A DNA stretch of 64,000 nt from Meandrina meandrites (lineage: Eukaryota; Cnidaria; Anthozoa; Scleractinia; Meandrinidae): positions 25,925,114-25,989,113 of the forward strand of contig OY855913.1 of NCBI GenBank assembly GCA_963693305.1, given 5' to 3'. Below the pieces are notes generated by a model. That model was given only the letters and a program-made list of their open reading frames with translations, did not search any database and was not told where the DNA came from. Shown in pieces: positions 57,110 to 64,000 of the stretch. Each line of letters begins with the position of its first letter. Position 1 is the first letter of the stretch. The position numbers and the translations under genes are program-made.

Positions 57110-60100
57110 CAGTACCACATGAAAGTACTGCCTAAAACATTCATTTCTAAATAGTTTGCAATAGTGTTTCATGCACAGGTTCAAACACTGCCAATTAATT
57201 ACAGTGAAAGTGAAAATGGTAGTAAAGCAACTGCTAACAGCTATCAAGCATCGTAAATTATCAGAAATAAAATAACTGTAAAGCTCTTGCAACTGATGAA
57301 GACAAAATATTATTTTTTATGTTAAATACTATGGAAATTATTTTTGAAGCAAGTAGACATCTAAATGAGTGAAAGATCTATTGCACATAAGGAAAAGGAC
57401 ATTTTGGACTTCAGAGACTTTTCTGTTGAATATTAAGTTACGGTCTGGGTACTGCGGAATTTCAGTTACCGGTCAAAATTTTGGCAATTTCTGAGCTATC
57501 AGACGAGTTGAAATTACAGTCCCCTTCTTAGCTATCAGTAACTTTTGGAGACCTCTGAGCACTGTCCGTTAAAAGATTTCCAGATCGCAGCTGATCTCTG
57601 AAATTCTTTTCTTTTACTTCAGTTAAACAAATCAAATGTCTTGTGTTTGTTGACCGTTTGCTAGGTAAAATGTTACAAAATTGTGTCATTCTAATTAGCT
57701 AATCAAAGAGTTGTTTCTATTTTAATACGAGGTAGAATTAAAATGGTTCATGTGTTCTTGCATGTATCATTACTGTGTGCGTGTTACACAGAATGGTGGC
57801 AAATGGAATGGCCAGTTAGTCCCTTATTTCTGTGCTTAAGTGTGTACATGTTTGGTTTCAATATGAAATAGAAAATAGCCTGGTTTCCTTCCAGACACCA
57901 TGAGAGACTGTCAGCAGTGAAAAATAAAACTCGTGAAATTCTTTACTTACTTATAATGGAAGATTTATAGTTCTAAGCATGCATTATAGAGAGCAGTATA
58001 CAGTGGTTTATTTATTATAACCAGGCTGTTTGTGACCAGCCTTAGAATAACACCCAGGAGGCATAAATGTGACTAAACCATAATCAATTTCAGAAGCTCA
58101 GCTGCAAAAGGAGGCTTAGTGTGAGAGGGAACAGGAGGTCTAAACGTTTTGCTTCCTGCACCTTCCTTTCTTAGTGATTGCGGTCTCTCTGCTACCGGTA
58201 TGAAGATACTTAGATGCAATGTTTAATTAATGAACTGTGCCTTTTTTTATTTTATTCCTTTTTTACATTTTACAATTTACTCATGACCATGAACCATATT
58301 ACACAGTCAAATAATATTATTAATACAAAATCCCAAAGTAATTATAACCGTAAATAACATATTCATGTAAAAAAAAAATGATACTTATATAAATAATAGC
58401 TACCCGTGTGACCAAAAACTTGTTTTAAGCCTCTTCCTTCAATTGTCATTAACTATTGTCAGTTCTAAAATCCTACATTGTCTGTCTGTAAAGTGCTCTT
58501 GAATTAACAGTGTTGAAATAAAAATGACATGAAAGAGGAGAACTGTAGCTCCCGTAAGCTGGTCTTTAATAATTTTATTAACGTACCAAAAAGGGTACAA
58601 TAAAACGTACAATTCCAAAAAACCATGCAAGGCACATTAAAGAACTGTTTGATAGTACAATCAAACTGCAAAACCAAAACTCGCTGCCTTGAAAAACGTT
58701 CCACGTGTGATACCCTGGGGAATTGTCACGTGACTACAAAACTGGAAGTAAACTGGATGTGACAAACGGTAGCCACAAGAACCCTTGTCAAAATTGATTT
58801 GAGGTTTTGTCTGATCGGTGTGTTACAACCATTAAAGTACTACACTAAAATCAACTTATCCCACATGTTGCAGGGGAGTTCTGACTTCTGACCATCATGA
58901 GCAAGGTTTCCAATTTTCTCACAGCATTTTGATGTGTGGTATAAATAAAATTAATGCAAGAAGAAGCGAAGAAATTAAAAGCTAAATGACATGGACCAGA
59001 GGCCTATTCCTTGAAATTTGTAACGTGGAGAAAAAATTTACGGCCTAAGGCAGGAGGGAGGGGTGCGATGGGTGCATCCGCACCTCCTCATGTGTGGCAA
59101 AGGTTCATTTAATTTGAGAGCAAGGGCTAAAATGACTCTTGGAATGCAGGCAGTGTAGGCTTCAACAACTTCAGTTTTCCAAATTCTAGCACTGGGGAAA
59201 AATACCCCTGGATCCCCCAGGGCATTCACACTGCCAGCGCTCGCACCCAACCACGCAAAATCGTGCCTACGGCCCTGAAACTGATGTGAAGTTAACATGT
59301 GGACTGGACTACCAACTAGGAAAATGGGTGGAAATTCCAAATCTATCAGGGTTTTCTTTTAGAGAGGGGACTTTGAAGAGAGCAAGGAGCACAAAAGTGT
59401 GAACACTGACACTAATTCATTTCATTTAAATTTTCATGCAGATTTAATCCCATAAGAAATCAACTGGAAGCTGTGCTAATGGCTTCTGATAAAGTAATGA
59501 CTGCACCAAAGAATTTGAATTAACTAAAAATGGTTACACTTTTGGGGTCCTTGCAGCAACTTTTTTCTACTGTGGTCATGATCAACCTCAAACAAACCCT
59601 GCCTCCCAGTGTACGTTTTGAGCAACAAGCAAGCTACAGCTAAATTCTAAATTTAGTGCTTCTTCCTTTTCTTTATTGATGGGCTAGCTAATGCTTCAAC
59701 GGTTGGTAGCATGGAGACGGCGAGTAGATAAACTTCAAGATATACATCATGCAAGAATATGGTTAGCTTCAGATTTTATTCTTGGGGGGGGGGGGGACGG
59801 GAGGGGGAGTTTTAGGTCATTTGTCTTTTTTCTTTGACAGACAAGGGAGCCTGTCGGCTTGTAAAAGAAAAAAAATGTCAGCTGCTAAACAAGTAGCTAA
59901 TGCTGTGCACAAACATGCCTGTATCATTTCTTCTCACTTTCTGTCAAGTGTGGTCTTAATTTATTGTCATGGCCTGAGCATTATTTTACCACAACTTGGT
60001 CATGTTTAATTTCTCTGTGGACCGTAAACAAAAGACATCATATTGTTTGCCGTCTGCCGGAACTGACTGAGTTTCTCATGGCAACTACTTGGTCAGTGTT

Positions 60101-60510
60101 GTCTATGTTGCAGGATTATGTATGATTATTGGCAATCTATTTTAAGCTGCCTCGGTCAAAAATCATCTTGTGCCTGTTTTCCTTTATGGCCAAGCATAGC
60201 TCTGCCCAAATTCTGATTTTATATCAAGCTTAAGTTAAACTACACAGAGCTTCCTCAAACAAGAATATTTATTGTGATATTGTGAATAGGACAAGAGTGT
60301 TGCTCTCCTCAGATCTCAGTCATTACAAAGATCACTAAAGTCCATCAGCAAAGTTTCATATTTACAAGATCTTAAATGTTACTCTCCTCCGTTCTCAGTC
60401 ATTACTAAGATCACTTAAGTCCATTAGCAAAGTTTCATATTTACAAGATCTGAAAGTTCATCTTATTAATCTCCAGTTGTATAAATATTATTAATACAGT
60501 TCAAATCTTA

Positions 60511-60979
60511 TGCATCAGTCAATTCCAGCAGTGCCCATCCCCCCCCCCCCCCCCCGGCAACCCTGGGGCATTTCCAAATGTTGCCCGTCCCAGGGGTGGG
60601 GCATTTGCGTACCTCGGGCTGACCCCCGGGCATTTGACACATGGTTTCGAAACCGTGGAGTGAGTCTCGTATTCGTGATGGAGGCGTTTATAGGCCAAGA
60701 CGTGGACTACGTTGCAGATTAGCTAGTCCATGAAGGACTAGAGAAGCTCGTGGATGTTTTTAAAGGTATATTTTCTGAATTTTAGATATTTCTTCATTGT
60801 CAAGAAGCAACAACTTGTATTATATTCTTATATCACCTATCGAGAGATTGAAAACAATCAACCCGGGAGCAGGGCATTTGCCCGGTTCCCTCATCCCCAC
60901 CCTGGGGAATTTGCCAAAGAAATGCTAATGCCCGGGGGGGGGGGGGGGGGGATGGGCACTGCTGGAATTGACTGATGCA
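60511..60979. mobile_element. MITE with poly-C/poly-G arms, TTA target
   Basis: The inverted ends tgcatcagtcaattccagca and tgctggaattgactgatgca continue through gtgcccatc into a C run (left) and G run (right), so the arms pair over about 45 bp. TTA flanks both sides (60508-60510 and 60980-60982). Unit 1 has the empty site (aaatcattaac near 23936). The length is 469 bp. A 3-bp TTA target suggests PIF/Harbinger-type mobilisation. No protein is encoded. Confidence 0.82.
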
Positions 60980-61414
60980 TTAACAAATAGTGATTAAGAT
61001 TAAAGTGCATACACAATCATTGCAAGGGAGGGATGACAATTCTCCCCACCCCCTAAAAACCTACTGCAATTGCATGTAAAATGACATGTTTTTTTGGAAC
61101 ACAGCTATTTCTTTGCTTAAGAAAAATCCTTACTTATTATTCTAAAAACACGTTTTACCTTTGATTCTCGGGATCCAACATGTTAAGCTAGTTTCTTTGC
61201 TTTAAAAAATCCTTTTTTAACACTTTATTTTATTTTTTTTTATTATTAAATTATCCTTAATATATTCTTGGAACATGTTTAGCTATTTCCTTGCTTTAAA
61301 ATATCCTGCTGAGCATAAACACCTGAAAAAACTCCCAGCAGTGAACTAAGGCTGGAAAAAATTCGTTTCCTGAAACTTTTCACCCCTTTCCTTGATTTGT
61401 AATGGTCCAACAAT

Positions 61415-61639
61415 AGGGAGGTTAAGCATGACGTTTACGGCAAACGGCAAAAATAATTCTGATTTTGCTCACTTTTTCTTTAGCACTTAAATAAAGCCAG
61501 TCGAAAAATAGGAAAAAAATCCCTTAATCACAGTAAATGCAAACAATTTCCCTAAATTGTACAAACGGCTAAACTCAGACACCAAAAGTTCGATTTTTGC
61601 CGTTTGCCGTAAATACGTCATACTTTTTAAAACCTCTCA
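61415..61639. mobile_element. 225-bp TIR element at the unit 3 edge
   Basis: The ends contain acggcaaacggcaaaaat at the left and atttttgccgtttgccgt at the right, with outer gaggtt/aacctc. aat stands on both sides (61412-61414 and 61640-61642), and unit 2 has an empty site with a single aat (24376-24378). Unit 1 carries only the right part (3067-3219). It is non-coding. Confidence 0.75.
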
Positions 61640-62458
61640 AATGTTGTGTATTTTTGGCGCGATTTCCTTTTCAACTCACAAGGAGGACCTCTCGGGAAAC
61701 ACAGCATTTTTCTGATTGGTTGGTTTCGATCCTACAACTCAACAAAATGTCGCCAAACGTTGATTTTCATTTCATTTCGACAGTTTCTCGCTTCTAGCTG
61801 AACATAGAATATTCTGTTTGCACTTGTTTGAGCGGTGCTGGCTACAAAGTAATCTTAAAAGGTGAAAAGTTTGGTCCGCTAGAAATCCTTTGGAGTTGAA
61901 AAGACAATTTCGTTTTAAACACGCTACATGAAGCAAACACAACTTCAAACTCAAGCAGTGGATCCGCTACCGTCGATAAAAACAGCTAAGAATCATGTTT
62001 TGTTTTATCTTTCTTTGTATGTACATTTTTCTCTGAATTTGCTATGTTATTAAACTGTTTTTGCCTGATATATTTGTGGTGTTTGCAACATGTCTTCTCC
62101 TAACACAATATTTTAACTAGTAACGAGTGACCTTCATTTTTCAAAAACTCCGTAAAACCACATCTTACACAAGATGTTTGAATGTCAAATGATATAAAAC
62201 ACAAAAATTCATCTTACCTAGACACCTGTTGTTGTATTGAAGATGTCAATCGACTTCAATCTTGACTTAACATGATTCATATCTTCAGCCATCACTCGCT
62301 AAAATCAAAACATGTCTTCATTTGTTTTAAGATTATTTTTTAGTTGTTTTTTCTTTACGGAGTTCCTGTTTTGTGTTTTTCAGTCGGTCACCAAACAACA
62401 ATTCCTAACAATTTGTTTATTTGTTATTGTTTGAATGACAATGACAATAATTTTGAAA

Positions 62459-63235
62459 TTATTTTGAAAAGTCGACCTCGCAATTAGGATTATCCTCTCG
62501 GAAGCGCTGTTTAGCTTCAGGTGTTATGTCTTTATTGCCTCTGAGGTTTAACCAGGTTAATCTGCTTGTTTTTATTCCTTGGCTTAAGTGAACCAAACCT
62601 TCATCTCCTATCCCATTGTTCCTGAGGCCTAAGCTAGTTAGTTGACTTTTGTCACTCTCAAGTAGTTTTTTAATCTCTACACAACCCAACGAGCCAATGT
62701 GATTACCGGACAAAGATATGTGCGAAATTTGTTTCATATTCTTGATGATATGAACCAGTGCTGTACAGTCAGCAGGAGCGAGGCGACAATAACTAAAATC
62801 TACACTATCACAATTAATACTATCTAATTTGTCTTGTACAAGGGGATTAATTACATTTAATTTACTGCCTTCATTAAGGCACTTTATTATTGTTAGTGCT
62901 AAATATATGTCGCTGTAAGTCGGCCAGCAGGTCATTTCATCGCTGATCTCTGTGGCTGTTTTCACGGGAAGAAGACTTGTGAATATTTCAATCGATTTGT
63001 CATCTCGCTCACCGAGCAGTCCTGCAACAAACTGCAGCACTACTTGCCATTCACCTTTCTTGATGTTATCGGAAACAAATCTTCTCAATTCTTCTTCATT
63101 CATGGTATCTGTTATATGCTTGGCTGCGAGAAATTCTTGCATTGTTAAATGCATGAAACAGAATTGAGATTCGTGTTTGAAAGGCTTAATTTGACGATCC
63201 GGCATTTGGTGAAACAGTGAACTGTTTTCCAATCC
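62459..63235 (-). pseudogene. NACHT-LRR receptor, copy 3, 3' third only
   Basis: The frame is open and matches residues 701-957 of receptors 1 and 2: end of the NACHT-associated helical region with QEFLAA, then the LRRs. Upstream of about 63236 the similarity stops abruptly and unrelated DNA follows; a chance ATG at 63244 opens the frame but is not homologous. The transmembrane and NTPase parts are not in the window. The LRR tail is a third distinct variant, for example ending CEVDFSK, with other residues at the same exposed strand positions. It could be a relic, a donor for gene conversion, or a gene interrupted by an insertion whose far side lies past 64000. Confidence 0.75.
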
Positions 63236-63236
63236 T

Positions 63237-63669
63237 TGTACCACAGGGAGACCACAATATTTGAGGAAATGAATAAAGAATAATATTATTCACGTGGTTT
63301 TCTGTATTGTTTTTCTTATATGTACAGTAGGCGTCAATAAACGCGACAGCACCGCTATCGTGTGCAGAGCTGCTCAAGTGCGCGAGCGGATCTGAAATAT
63401 GCTAATTTTTTACCTACAATATTAATAAGTAACAAGGGTGGCAACTCTTTCACGAAATAATTTGAACACGCTGTGCGAAATCACTTTAAACTTGCTTCTT
63501 TCGCACCTTTTTGCGACCAAAATCGACCCAAACGAAAGCTAGATAATTTGCAAATACTCTTACCTGACAGTCTCCTGAAAAGAAGCGATTTCCAGACAGA
63601 ATTTGAGTTCCCTTTTAGCAGTTTTGCTCGGAGTTTTTTTTTCGTTACATGTGCGGCCCGTTACCTTGG
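63237..63669. other. Unrelated sequence at the receptor 3 breakpoint
   Basis: This sequence has no counterpart in units 1 and 2. No exon or domain was recognised. It leads into the inverted repeat at the window end and may be part of the same inserted element. Confidence 0.5.
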
Positions 63670-64000
63670 CACATACGCGCGAGATTTACGCGCCATCAAG
63701 TGCGAATCAGTGACGCTGCCTCCCCTGCAAAAAATTTTTTGTGCAAACACTCACCTCTCCCGGTCAGTCAAAATTTGCCTTTTCCGATCTAGTTCACGGC
63801 GAATTCACGGCAAATATTGCGCTTTTATATTGTGGCAAAATGGTTGCGTGAAATTCGCGCACAACACATCGTTCCTGATTTCCGGACACGCGCAAATTTT
63901 GACTGACCGGGAGAGGTGAGTGTTTGCACAAAAAAATTTTTTAAGGGGAGGCAGCGTCACTGATTCGCACTTGATGGCGCGTAAATCTCGCGCGTATGTG
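63670..64000. repeat. 109-bp near-perfect inverted repeat, 113-bp loop
   Basis: Left arm 63670-63778 and right arm 63892-64000 are reverse complements with only a few mismatches, in the A/T runs around the cctcccc/ggggagg segments. The right arm reaches the last base of the window, so the true arm length is unknown. It is either a fold-back element or the two ends of a short transposon. Confidence 0.85.

Larger units (their letters stand above)
24376..61411. repeat. Tandem duplication unit 2 (about 37 kb, insertion-rich)
   Basis: This is the second copy of the block, with the same gene order and orientation. It is longer than unit 1 because of insertions: a BEL/Pao element within a 7.7 kb block (31905-39590), a block with inverted arms (about 42.3-47.7 kb), a TIR element in a GIT intron (54071-56348) and a TTA-flanked MITE (60511-60979). 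It has also lost an ANKRD13 exon (about 550 bp) and a GIT exon (about 312 bp) that unit 1 retains. The start is set at the base where unit 3 carries a MITE and unit 2 has an empty site. Confidence 0.9.
56905..61411. other. 3' spacer of unit 2
   Basis: The spacer is collinear with 20408-24375. A MITE (60511-60979) and G-rich runs (59786-59798) are additions. A short stretch (about 60300-60450) is duplicated: ctcctc(a/c)g(a/t)tctcagtcatta with agtttcatatttacaagatct occurs twice here but once in unit 1. No exon was recognised. Confidence 0.6.
61412..63236. repeat. Tandem duplication unit 3, partial
   Basis: The third copy of the block start contains the small TIR element, the spacer and the 3' part of a receptor gene. 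Similarity stops at about 63236, inside the receptor frame, where unrelated sequence takes over. The window end prevents me from saying whether the unit is truly truncated or only interrupted by an insertion. Confidence 0.85.

Noticed and set aside
1..64000. CRISPR arrays, operons or bacterial genes
   Set aside because: No spaced short direct repeats, no ribosome-binding-site-led gene strings and many spliceosomal introns; the window is eukaryotic.

Overview
The window is eukaryotic nuclear DNA, AT-rich and intron-rich. Genes are split by GT..AG introns, and the spacers are full of small terminal-inverted-repeat elements, a tRNA-derived SINE and a BEL/Pao LTR retrotransposon. The NLR-type NACHT receptors, the style of the repeats and the animal genes ANKRD13 and GIT point to an anthozoan cnidarian, most likely a stony coral. 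This is inference; no species can be named from the sequence alone.

Layout. After about 3 kb of left flank with no recognisable gene, the rest of the window is a large tandem duplication. Unit 1 (about 3.07-24.38 kb) carries, on the minus strand, an intact 957-residue membrane NACHT-LRR receptor (4038-6911). On the plus strand it carries the N-terminal exons of an ANKRD13-type gene (12554-16048), followed by the C-terminal half of a GIT-type Arf-GAP scaffold gene (16550-20407). Unit 2 (about 24.38-61.41 kb) repeats the same order (25195-28068; 47767-50773; 51091-56904). It is swollen to 37 kb by insertions, chiefly a structurally complete BEL/Pao element (32049-38397), a 4.7 kb block with inverted arms (about 42.8-47.5 kb) and a 2.3 kb TIR element inside a GIT intron. 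Unit 3 (from about 61.41 kb) keeps only the 3' third of the receptor before unrelated sequence with a 109-bp inverted repeat runs off the window end.

Function. The receptor has four predicted membrane spans in its first 225 residues, then a NACHT NTPase, then ribonuclease-inhibitor-type LRRs, so it looks like a membrane-anchored innate immune receptor. Receptors 1 and 2 are almost identical over residues 1-794. The last 163 residues differ at 29 positions, with no silent change seen, and in the LRRs the differences fall mostly on the exposed positions of the LxLxxN strands. This is the most striking signal in the window. The ANKRD13 and GIT pieces look like truncated gene copies carried with the duplication. 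Unit 1 ANKRD13 is open but has no 3' half, unit 2 ANKRD13 is broken, and both GIT C-terminal reading frames remain open, with one whole coiled-coil exon lost in frame from unit 2.

Because the units are alleles or recent paralogues of each other, each insertion can be compared with an empty site in the other unit. This gives target-site duplications and a relative order for many of the mobile elements. All comparisons were made by eye.
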